DNA of 64,000 nucleotides from Sclerurus mexicanus (taxonomy: Eukaryota > Chordata > Aves > Passeriformes > Furnariidae): contig VWZF01003613.1 of the NCBI GenBank assembly GCA_013396755.1, forward strand, positions 906,548 through 970,547, written 5' to 3'. This document shows positions 49,684 through 61,656 of this stretch, in pieces. The notes beneath the pieces are model-generated. The model was not told the origin of the DNA. It did not search any database and worked only from the letters and a program-made list of their open reading frames with translations. Positions within the stretch are counted from its first letter, which is position 1; every line of letters begins with the position of its first letter. Made by a program: the position numbers and the translations under genes.

Positions 49684-52600
49684 CTCACAATCAAATTGCT
49701 GAGAGGACTGCACTTTCATCTCTGTGTTGGAATATGGCCCAGATTCTGGATTTCAAAGCAACTAAAAGGAAGATAATCATTAAGACAATGTTCCCTCAAA
49801 TCCCAGTTCAAATAATCTTAAAGTCTATGCAAAACACAAATGTTGACCTCTCAGAACTCCCCAACCTCCAGAACAGTTCACAAAGCTCTGAAAACACTTG
49901 CAAACATATTTATGAAACTTCTTTTATTTTTATTGTGGGCAAAATATCCCTTGGTTGCCATTAGTTTTGTTTAAATCCTGTGGAAATATTCAGAGCTTCC
50001 TGGTGTATTCAACAATTCAGAAAAGTGGCTCATCACCTCAGTTTAGCTCAGTCTGCACGATTGCTTGTTTACTTAGTCTCCACCTATTTTTTTCAGGTTC
50101 ACTATCAGGCTAGACAGCTCTGTCAACTCAAAAAGACATGCTTTTTTCAATCTATTGATCTCTGTTGCTCTTCCAAATCCTTTAGTATTGGCTCTTAGGA
50201 TTACTATAATGCTATAATCATTCTGTTAAGGATTCAGATTTGTGGTAGACTAAAAGATGGTAACATCAAAAGGATTGAAATGCCCTTGAAGCAATCAATT
50301 TTTGTTCATCAAATACAAATGCTGAGAGGCTGCTTTCAGCTAATAATTTATAACTGAATTAATGACACATGGCTTCCGTCAGTAATGGTCTCCTCTCTGG
50401 AATCTTTTTTTTTCCCTTTCTGTGATCTGATTTCATTTTCTGGGAAAGGAAATCAGAGTGCTATAGAATTTAATCAGAAATGGGGACTGTCTGAAGTTAA
50501 AAGCTTAGCTTTCTTGCTTCAAACTGAGTGCTGCTGAAATCTTTATCTTTCAGTCTTGGCAAACATGTATTTTTAAGCCAATCCTACTCATGTGGAATTG
50601 TATTTCAACTTTTTATTCTACTTACAAAGATTCACAGAGTTGTGGGAAGCATCTTGTAAAATGTTTGTCTCTTGCACTTTTAGGTCTTCAAACATTTTGG
50701 TGAATGAAAAATTTTTCACAGTGCCAAAAAAGGTCATAGGCAACTCACCTTTTCTCAGTCTTGCCTCTTCCTGCTTCTGTGCTAGATTTTGGCAAGAGGT
50801 TCAGAGTCCTGTCACAGTCCTATTTCTCCTTTCCTACTTTTCTGATGATTTGAGATGACTGGTTTTTCTTTTTTTTTTCAGAAAGGCTATTCAAAACATT
50901 GACAGTGTTTTTTTCTTTTCTTTTCCCCCACTCCTGAATTTTTTGTTGAAAGGGGAATATGCCCCAGACTTGCAATCTGTCAAAATGTTCTGAATAAGCA
51001 TAGCATTAAAATGCCAACACCAGATAGGGTTAGAAAATAAGGGGAGGAAAATGCAAAGAAAAAAAAGCAAAAAGCCTTTCTAGAGGAAAAGTCATACACC
51101 TGAATAAGTGCCAAATTATTAAACACCTGCATAAACTGATCTCAGCTTCATGATGTCTCCTCTCTGCTATTGATTAAGGACAACCTAATAACACCAGCTG
51201 GGGGACAAAGTTGTTCTCTGGTGTCATTCTACTATGATGTGGTCTTTTTCTTGTAGCTGTCAGGTATGTCAGTTGGTGCTTGGGTTTGGAAAAAATTGGT
51301 GTGGCAGAAGAAAAAGCATAACCATGATATCAGCTTTAGGAATTAAATATCCCATTAATCTAGTTATTACCTCTTCCCATCTCTTTTTTGTGAAGGTGAA
51401 GTAATCGGAATCACTGAAGTGTTGTTTACACTTTCCTTACATGTGCAGCAGTATGGTAAGATTTACAAGTAAAGATTTACCATCTTAACATTATTAGCAA
51501 AAGTGGCAAGTAGGTTGTCATGTGTCCTTTAGGTCTTAGAGGTAATATTACAGTTTTCTGTCCTAAAAACCATCTGTTTATGTCCAGTGAATCCTTTTCT
51601 CCATTTCCTTTCTCCTTTTCAAGTTATCTTACACCATGTCTCCTCTCTTCCCCAAACTCCTCATGGCTTATAATTGGTTTAGAAAGAGATCAAATTACTT
51701 ATATTTAATAGCTGAAACTACTTAGGATAATTCTTTTATGGCAATTTGTATCCAATTAATACTAAATCTTCAGTCATAGCAAATCTTCAGCATAGGTCTT
51801 GCATTGGAACTTATCTGCGGTGCTTGTGTATTAAAAGTGTATGTGGCATGGATATCATCAGACATAATTCTTGGTGTATTACTTTTCAGAATTTTAAAAC
51901 ATTTAATAGGGAACTATCTTACAAAAGGAGCAGAACCTGAATTTGTTAAATCTCAATTAGAAAAGAACTGCTAAAATTCTGCAAAGTGCCTAGCACCTCA
52001 AATGAACCAAAGCTAAGCCTCACACAAAGCCTTGTAAAACCAGATGAATAAATGAAAAACATATTCAACATGAAATTTTAAAAAAAAATTAAATTAAAAA
52101 TAGCCACTGAAAATTGAAAGTATGTATACCAACCTGGCCTTACAATGTCCTCACACATGATAACACTTGAAAAAGCAATGTAGTTTTAAAAAAATGTTTC
52201 AAATAAACTGAGACTTATTCCAAATAAAGTTACAAAATACTGAAGAACAATAATAAAAATGATCAATAAAAAAAGCTTTTAAACTAATTGAAAACATTGT
52301 AACATTAAGCTTTATGACAGTCATGCTCTTTTCCTTACATGCAATCTTTGTCAGGGGAAATTTTGTTTTGAATCCTCTCCCACTCTGCAGTTTGATGCAG
52401 TCTAAATGTCTTCACTACTGAGAATGGAGCAAATATAACATTTCTCTTCATAGAGATAGCTTGTGTCCCAAAGCATATTTACGACAAATACCTGGACCTT
52501 GTCTATTTTTGTCTTCCAAGTCAGGTGTTTCCATCCATCTTTTATTCCCTTGGTGTTCTCTTCTGTTAGTTTTTCAGTGTTTGAGCTGAGATGAAAATAC

Positions 52601-55600
52601 ATTATGAAAAATATGAAAATAAAAGTTGAACATCATGTACAGATATGTGAAAGGGGTCTCAAAGAGTGGACTCTCAAGAGGCCTCAAAGATGTTAAGCAA
52701 TGTTTGACTCCAGAACAAAAGAGAGAAATGTCTGTTTCTTCAGTGGGAAGTTCTGTAGGTCTGGGTTCCTTTTACTTTGCAGGGCATCAAGTTATCTTTT
52801 TAATCCTTACTTGCATCTCTGGGCTCACATCATCTCAGTGGCAATGCTGAGAATGACTGCTGCGATCGCAGGCATCCCCAGGCACATGAAATGTTAACAG
52901 TTGCTGCAGCACCAAGATAAGATGAGGACAGCAAATAGCCGACAGCTATTCCTTTGCCTGAGCTGGAGTCCTGGAGAAGCTACTGTGATTCCAAGTGCAG
53001 GAGATAGCCCCTTCCAGAAAAAGCAAGTGTGGCTCCTCAGGGCTGTCCTTTTTCCACTTTTTATTACAGGACCAGCCCTATACTGAGCCCTCAGAGCGAC
53101 AGAAGGAAATGTCACCCATACTACCAGAAGCTGGCTCCAATTACCAAGGCTTTAATCAAGAGGCATGATGATGCTGAGGTACTGTCATCCTACAGACACA
53201 AGGGTATGAACTTGAAATCTACAACTAACTTCAATAGGATGGTTCACATGCCTGAAGGTTCAGTTAGTGAGTAACTTCCTGCCGGAAGACTGGTCATAAA
53301 ACTTCTGAGTACTTCAATGACTTTGAGGGCAATGGACCACCGACTGTTAGGAGGTACATTCTGTGTGAAGGCAAAAGAGAAGTGTTCAAATCAGCTTCAT
53401 CAGTAAGACAATAAAAGTATTTCAATATGGTGTTAACTGAGTTGCAGTCTCAGTGACATCTGAGTCTGTGGTAATGGTAATTTTCAGAAGTAAATACCTT
53501 AGAAAACAAACATCACTCTAGTAGGATAGTAAGCAATGTCTTCCTTGTCTTGATCATGATTGTGTGCAGATGTTTATCACTTGACAGTTAATTCACACAA
53601 CTGAAAACACTATTAGGAGAAACCTTCACTAACCTTGTTCAGCAGTAGATGGTCCCAGAGGTTATAGTTGGTACCTAGAAGCTATAACTGGATTGCAAAA
53701 TGCTAGTAAAATACTCTTTTTACTTCTCAGCTAGCCTTTGAAATACAAGAGAAATGTAAATGCTGTGTAAAAGGTATGTGACCATATTTGATAGACCTTT
53801 GAAATCTCATCTGCTAGAGCAGGTCCATTACAGCTTTTCTTCGGCCTGTAATAGTCATCCTTGGTCTGAAGAGGGAGAACAAGAAATGCTGAGAACATAT
53901 ATTCTGCTTTATGCTAAGGCTGAGGACTGGTGAGTAGACACAACACTTTCCTCTTGGGAGAGAGTCAGGTAGGAAATCTCACACCCATTCTGTCAACCAT
54001 AGGTGAGAAAGGAACATGCACACTTCTTCCTCTGCTGTGTGATATGTCTCTGACTACAAGTAGCCATGAAAGAGTCTTCATTCAAAAGTCTGATTTTATT
54101 TGAGTCTAAAAATTAGGAAAGGCCCTATTGATCTACCAGGTTGCTTACGTGTTCATACTTAGGATCTTCAAAACATCCTGTCATTTTAGAAAATAGAATG
54201 TGGGTTTATATGCTTAGTGCTTTACAGGCTATATTTGTTAAGCAAAATAAAGCAGTGGCTATTACTATATTTTTCCCCATCTTTGTTGTATACAGCCTAA
54301 AAAAAAAAATCCATTATTTTCAGAAGGATGATCCATCTCTACAACTTTTTCATCATGTGTAACAGATAGCTTAAAAATTTTTCATCCAATAATGATGACA
54401 AGGACTATGACATCTAAGCTGGAATTATTTTTTGTTGAGGAAAAAATATATCTAGAAAATATATATAAAAATATATTAAGACATAATGTAAAAATACAAC
54501 TCAGATAGAAGGTTTAGGTAAAAATGTGAAGTAAATTATACTCATTGTTTCAAAGACTAATTTTTTTACTGTTATTTACTCTTGTCATATACCCAACAAA
54601 TTAAGAAAGATGATTTAATCTCACATTTGTTTCACACAGGCACCAGCAGAATAATAGGAAGTTAATATACTGAGAACACAAAATATGGGGCAAGTCACTT
54701 AAAAAAATATGACACTTTTCCCCATGAATTCTCTCTCTGACTTTACATACTGCATTCAGTCTGCCTGGAAGTGAAGGTGTCAATATTAATGCAGAGTCTG
54801 GTAAGGTTCCTGAATAGCCAAGGCACCACAATTCAGCAAAGAAAGTATCATTTATCTCAGCACTGGCTGGGAAATGAGGGGCAGGGGGTGGGTGATGTAA
54901 TTTTCTGTTATATGAGATGGAGTTCTTCAGGTTGATCTCAGTAGTTCCTTGTGTGCCTCTCATTTTGTCACCAGTTAACCCAAGCTGAGACCTCCAGTTG
55001 CAACAACCCCCTCCCCTTTGTAAAGCAAACTGTGATCTGAAAACCAATGCAGTGCAGTGCTTAAATCCTCCTGGTAGCACTTTAGCAGCCACTAGTGGGG
55101 GTCTGATTTTCCAGCTTGCTTGCATTTGCTCCGAGTTATTTTTATAAGGATCTCAACACACCGAGTTCATTCTTTGTATTTTCTATTGATTTTTCCACAA
55201 CTGATGTAAAAGAGAAGTATCTTTTGGGCTCTTTGTTTAGCTGCATTTCCTCATGTTTTCCCTCTTAATCTTTGTAAACTTAGGTCTTTCTGAGGTTATG
55301 GCAGTATGTTTGTTATCGCTTTGTGTCATGTGATATTTATCTAGCTGTGATTGTGATACTGCTGCTGTTTCTGAAAAGACACTGGGTTCCTCTGTTATCT
55401 TTCTGCAGGTGTTGGATTTGCCTGTCTCAGAGAAGTTTTCTCAGTAATTGTGAGTTGTCTTTAAAACCAGCAATTTGGGATTTTCCCTGAAAGTTTACCT
55501 CCTGATAAACTGGATTCTTGTTACAGAATAAAAATGTACCCAAAAAGTAAGAGGAGAAGAATAGTTTACTAAATTTTTGCCACTTGATTGGCTAGATCAA

Positions 55601-58600
55601 CAGTACATTTCAAATTCTGAAATGCAAAAGGAGGCAATCAGTATAACAACTTGGGACTTAAACATGTTATCGGCTGCCAGGTTTTTGCCAGTGAGCACAA
55701 TTCATCTGCTCAAGATTCTGTCTTCAAATTACTGTAGAAAATCGGGATCATCAGATTTCATCACTTTAAAAGCAAAGTCTGACTTCTCAAAGTGAAGAGT
55801 TTGTACAGGCGAAGGCACTTTAAAGTTTTCACTTTTCATTACAATTAGGACATCTTACAGAATAAAACCTTATGTACTTGTCTTTCTGAAGTGTGCATGG
55901 AACCTTGTAAGTTGACGAGCTCAGGAAAACCTAAAAATTAGTTACTTACAAGAGCTGACCTTTACCTAGAGGCTGAACAAAATGTAATCTTGGAGAATCC
56001 TAGAGGTGATTGTTTAACTGTGGGTGTATTCTGCTGGATTTACAGCTGACAGAAATCTATTATCTACCCAGAAAGGTTTCTTTTTCACTGTTTTTTTGAT
56101 GCCTGCAAATACAGTAGTAGCAGCAAAGTTTACCCACATTGCAAAGCTTAGAAATAAGAGGGAACAAAGAAAACTTTAAAATGGTGCTATTTTGAAATAG
56201 ACTGACCTTCTTCAATAGTTTTCAAACATCAAAGGATTGTGTATTCTGTCTGCAAGTTAGTTTTCTGAATAAATTATTATTTGATTCATCTTTGCATCAT
56301 CTATTTTTAGCCTTTTGGGAGACTTTTGAAAGCAAAAGTGCTTTTTTTTTGGCCTTTCTTTTTTTTTTTTTTTTCTCCCTTGGTTTGTATCATATGGTTT
56401 GGAAGCTTACAGTTCTTCCTTGCTGCCAGACAGATTCTCACACAATTACCCTTCCAGCAAATTCACTCTTGCTGGAACTTACTTCTTAGGCATTCCTTCA
56501 GTGCCCCTTGCACTTTTGGATGTCTGTATATTCTGCTGATCAAAGGGTGTTCTTCTCCATTCACTTATCAAATGGTTTATTTTTACATAATGTGCCTGTT
56601 GACACCACAGCTGCTTTTTTGAACTGGGGAGGGGAGAACTGCTGTTGAATAGAGATTATCTTAAAACTGAACTGTAAATTTTTGCACTAGCTGCAGAGCC
56701 ATAGTTGTGCTTTGGGGGGATTATTGTCCTCAGCTGCATTGTTGTCTACAGCCTGGTTGACTACGCATGACACAGTCTTATAGGACAAGTGCACTCACTG
56801 ATGGATGCTGTTTTAGTAGAGCTACCCATCTGCTTTTTTTGAACCTGAGGCTACAACTTTATAGTGCACTATTTCCCTACATTAAATTAAATTTAATACA
56901 AATTCAGAGGAAAAAATACTCCTCCTTTATTGGATAACATGCCTTAAAGTGGCATTTACCCACATGTCACTCCTGACAACCACAGACCAGAAACCAAGCT
57001 GCAGACAGCTGTAACAAACCTATGTAAATGAAAACTGTAGATTCTTGAATAAAAACATATGATTTAAAAAATAAAATTATTAATTTGTCTGTAGGCAAAT
57101 CTGGTTAGTTCTACTGTCAGTAACATATAAATACAGTTTTGTGATATCACTTCTAGTTAAGGCATATTAATCTACAATCCTTTAATCTTGAAATATTTAT
57201 TCCATACCCTTTGTTATGCTGTGAGGGATAGCAGTATTAAAAGTAAAGGTAATTTTCTGTCAGCTTCCTGGATTTCTAAAGGAGGTCCCTGTTTCTCTTG
57301 AAAGTTTTCTTGAAGATATGCTGTAGATCATACCAATTTCTGAACACACCATACCTTTGCCAGGGCCCAGTCCCGCCAAAGTTTCCATTTATTTTAAAAT
57401 AATATGATCAGGCTTGCAATACAAAATACAACCTGTGAATTGCTTGTGTTGCTTTGATTAACTTCCATTAGTTATGAGGCACACAGGCATCAAATAGAAT
57501 CCAAGACCTTCTCTCTCTACTTTCAGAAAGTTACTGGGAATCATCTATGATAAAAGGATGTACTGTCTCCTTCCCAAGAAACATGAATACCTTTACTGTA
57601 TTTAGAGAAGTTTTTGTTTTGTTTACTCCACTTTATAAAAATAGGATTAACAACACTTTGTGGTACAACCAGGATTTTGCATGCAAATTTAAGTATGAAT
57701 TTTTAAGGTGTTTTTCCTTTTTAAGAATGTCAGATACTATTGTCCTGCAGGCAATTCTAGTTAGAAACAGAGGAGTGTTTTTCAGCTGTAAGAATATAAA
57801 ACCTGAACTCTACAGTTGTTTGCTTATTTTTTTAAAGCACATAATACCCTATTAATAATTATTAATTAATAGTAAATACAAAAACTTACAATTATCTATC
57901 AAACTCCTTTCCTTTTTAAAGAGCCCTCCAGAAATGGTTGTATTCTTTGAAAGCCATGTACATTTATATGCCCCTGGCTCTTTAATGTAAAAATCAGAAT
58001 GTGCTTGTACACCTTCTCACCCAAAATATTTGAGAAATTATTCGTTACAAATTAAGATTCACTGAGGAGCTATTGAAATCAACAATACAACAGAATGTTT
58101 TCATAGGATAGTCAAATATCATGGGAATTATTGTTCCAAAGGTCTTGTGATTATTCTATAAACTGCTAAGCTTATAAATAGTGTAAATAGTATATGTCAG
58201 TATTCTGTGGAACCATTTAGCACAAAGGAGGCAAAATAATAGACTAATAGGAAAAAGCATGTAGGGAATGTGATTTAGGTAGAAAATAAGCAATGTTATC
58301 TCTTATGCCATTTTATCTTATGCTTTCTTGCTCATTGATATGCCTTGTGCATTTCAATCATTCTTCTTTTATCCTGTGGTACAGCTCTGGTACCACTTGT
58401 GTCTCTGACTTCTTCAGCAAGAAGTCCTTCAGGTCCTTCTCTGCTTGCAGAACATTCTTGCTAACTCCTGTGGGACGCTGTGAGAGTTCACTGGCTCAAC
58501 TTCTCTAACTTACTGCAGCAGTCTTTCTTGAAAGAGAAATGGCAGCTGATGTCTCTACCACTGCAGGTTGACTGAGAAGAGAGACTTTCCCCTACGTGGT

Positions 58601-60519
58601 TAGCTTCTCTGCTGTCCCACCTCCCCACACTATTGCTTCTTCCTTTATGTCTGAGCTCGAAAAAAGTGTGAAAGGTGGTGAGAGTAAAGCTTCTCTTCAG
58701 GAACTTCTGGCTTTTCAGGGGATGCTGTTACCCTGCATGACAGTGCAGCTGCAGTTCCACCATCATGATGCCTAGCTGTTGTATAAGTCAGAGTAATTTC
58801 CTTTGCTTTTATGCTCCATATCTTCATCTCCACACTTGGTTTGGGGCTCTGAGTCTCCCTCCTGAGCTGCTCTGTTGTTAGAGGTACCTTGTGGTGAGGT
58901 TACTGAGCTCCCTGTTCCAGAGCTACAGCCTGGGGCTCACACAGGGGGAAAAACCACAAAGAGATGAAGAAGATAACTTTATCCAGCACAGATTGGCAAA
59001 TGCTCCTATGGCAGCACTCAGCAGCTTTTTGTGTGCTCCTCTGCTTTGCTGCCATTGCAAAGACCATTTGAGGTAGGCAGAATTTAATATGAAATTCTGA
59101 TCTGGGAAAAGTGTCTTAATCCCTTGCCTGTCTCAGTTTCTTACCTGTGAAATGCTGATATAACAAAAAAAGAAAGACTGTTGTCAATGTAGGCACTTTA
59201 CTTTCAAACCTGAGCAGCTTCACATCTGTTGTTGCAGATTGTTTATGTGGCCTTGACTCATGGTAAAATTCAAGTTAAAAAACTTGCAGCATGTATTTCA
59301 AGGCCTGCAAACAGTCAGTACTTTGGTTTTCCCTCTCATCAGTACGTTTCATAAACTTTCCTGTGTTCATGTGGTTTTTTTTTTACTCAGTCACTTTTTC
59401 TCCCTGCAGAATGTAAGCTACTCAAATAACGGTGATTATACATTCATAATTGCAAAGTCAAAATGAAAACTTAGAGCATATGGAAATGATCAGAATATGG
59501 TGTAATAGCAGCATTGCCATTTACTGTATATAATCAATTTAGCACACCAATAAATACATACATATATAAACCCCTGACAAGCATACTATTCTATAAAACT
59601 TATCATTTAAATTCTGGTGCCATTGTTTTGGAATAAATTTTCTTGTCACAAAGATATGGCTTTTTATTTGATTCAGTCTTATTGCATCATTAAAATATTG
59701 ATATCTTTTATGTTTTGCAAACATTTGTGGACACACCATTAACCAACATAAAACACAATGCAGTAACAAATGCCTGTTTTATGATCTGCTGTCAGCCTAT
59801 ATATACTCTCTAATGGTCTAGCATTATCAGCAATCTAAGCTTAAATTATCACAAGTTAAGTCTATGAAATACAAGACACATGCATAATCTCCAGGAGTCA
59901 GTGTATTGAAACATTAGAATTAAAGGTTTAGACAATCAATTCAGCCAAAAATGCAATTTTGCAGAGGTATTTTTCATTCAAGGAGCAAAATGGAAAAGGA
60001 AGGAAGCAGCAAGTTATTATCAAAAAGATTACCCATACCCAAAGAAGATATAGTTTCTCTGGACATTTATGTACTGTCAGCAGGAGGAAGGAAAAAAACG
60101 TGAGCTAGAGAAAGAAAAAAGGAATTTGATAAAGGTGCAGTATTTATGTCTTTATCACTTTTATTGTAAATGCCTGTTGTTCAATGAAATTGTTCTATTA
60201 CCGGTTTGTTAGATTGATTTGTGTTGTTCCCTGACACTTTTTATTTGGCCTGAGAATTTTACTATGTGTCTATAGGAGCAGAAGAATTTAAGACAAGGAT
60301 GATAAATTGCTAGCAACATATGGTTCATTCCAAGTTGTGTGAAAATACTCTGTGCTGCTGGAGAATGCAACTAATGAAAGTGTATCAGGCACACTAGATT
60401 TAGATAGTGATAAAGTCCAAGGTGTTTTGTTGTGTATGGCACAGTCAGCTTCGGTCAGTGGTGAACAAGTACACGGAATGAATTTGCCTTTTGTAATATG
60501 ACCACTCAAAAGTGTGGTT

Positions 60520-60582
60520 ATCTGTTTGGTTTTGGGGTTTTTGTTTGTTTGTTGGGGTTTTTTTGTTTTGTTTTTTTCTAAT
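60520..60582. repeat. T/G-rich low-complexity tract
   Basis: Runs of GGTTTT, GTTTGTTTGTTTG and GGGGTTTTTTTG with no strict unit, a type common in bird non-coding DNA. Confidence 0.8.
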
Positions 60583-61600
60583 CTCCTGTGTAAATTCTAG
60601 AAATGAACTTTTTCCTTTGGTTGCCTTCTCTTCTAAAGGTGATGACAGGATCAATTTCATTGGCTTTACATGACGATATTAATCATGAGGGTCTGTCAAG
60701 ATACATAATAGCAATGTATATTGGAGAAGCATCTTGGCAGAATATGCTTTTTAGTATGAATCTCCCTTTTATTGTAGTCTTTGACAGCAACAGTTTAAAG
60801 GGTAAAGAGAGTTCTAAACTCTTGGCACCACAGACAGACAATGTCGAATAAAGAGAAGCAGAGAGGAAGAAAAGCAAACAAGTTTCAAAGAATGTGTCCA
60901 GACTTTCAAATGCATTTCTAATCAAACAGCAAAGCAATTGTGATTTAGTGAGATTCTAAAGTATGCCATTTACTCTCCATCAAAAGGTTTGTGGAGTTTT
61001 TTTAACTTTCCTTTACAAACTAAAAAGGTAGAAGGCACACAAAAGTCTGCTACCTAAGATGGTTTCGAAATACAAATGTTCTGTGTTTAGTTTACTCTTT
61101 GGATTAGATGCGTCAGTTCCAGCAACCCCAACTAACCTATGCTCTTGCCCGTCCTCTGTGCATCTTGTTCTTCTTGAAGAGATTATACCTCATCTATTAG
61201 GCTCTTTTTTTATTTTTGTTCCCCCTTGTTCACAGATTTTCTCCAAACACTTTGCCACTTTTGAAGACCTAGATTCTTTGTAATTTGTTTATTGTCCTCT
61301 AATGAAAGTGTTGGAGTTGTTTATGGAATACTAATTAAAGCCTTTTTATTCCTTTCCCTTTGGAAATGAGGTGGAAACATTTCCATTGACTTAAAGAAAA
61401 ATTGGTGGCATGGAGCTGATTTCTTGTATTAACATTGAAATTTGCTGGACATTCTCTTCTCTTGCCTGTTTCCATTTTTAAGTCTGATGTATGATAGTAA
61501 TCAGAATTTAAGAAATATTTCTTGTCAATATATTTATCTTTTCCTTACTAATCCAATACATAAAAATTGCAAAGTATTACTGTGGTTTATAATTCTATAT

Positions 61601-61602
<2 letters not shown>

Positions 61603-61631
<29 letters not shown>

Positions 61632-61656
61632 GGTTTTTTTGTTTTTTTTAAAAGAN
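61603..61656. repeat. 29-base poly-T run and T-rich tract next to a single N
   Basis: T is uninterrupted from 61603 to 61631, then GG, T7, G, T8 and AAAAGA, with one ambiguous base at 61656. The length of such runs is unreliable in assemblies, and the N shows base calling was troubled here. No LINE or SINE body was recognised on either side. Confidence 0.95.

Larger units (their letters stand above)
47542..61602. other. Gene-free stretch, distal flank of SIM1
   Basis: No gene was recognised. Content noticed: a 23-bp tandem duplication (49638-49683), an AT-rich tract around 51950-52320, a GC-richer block at 54600-55130 holding the longest non-SIM1 frame without an intronic run-in (174 codons, - strand), an AT-rich possible conserved block at 60000-60260, and T/G-rich low-complexity DNA at 60520-60580. 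All frames examined lack domains, splice partners and plausible starts. Confidence 0.55.

Noticed and set aside
5961..58598. TACGTG/CACGTA motifs (5961, 8810, 15799, 19909, 54146, 58593) as SIM1-ARNT autoregulatory sites
   Set aside because: The number is about what chance predicts for a CpG-depleted 64-kb region, and they do not cluster.
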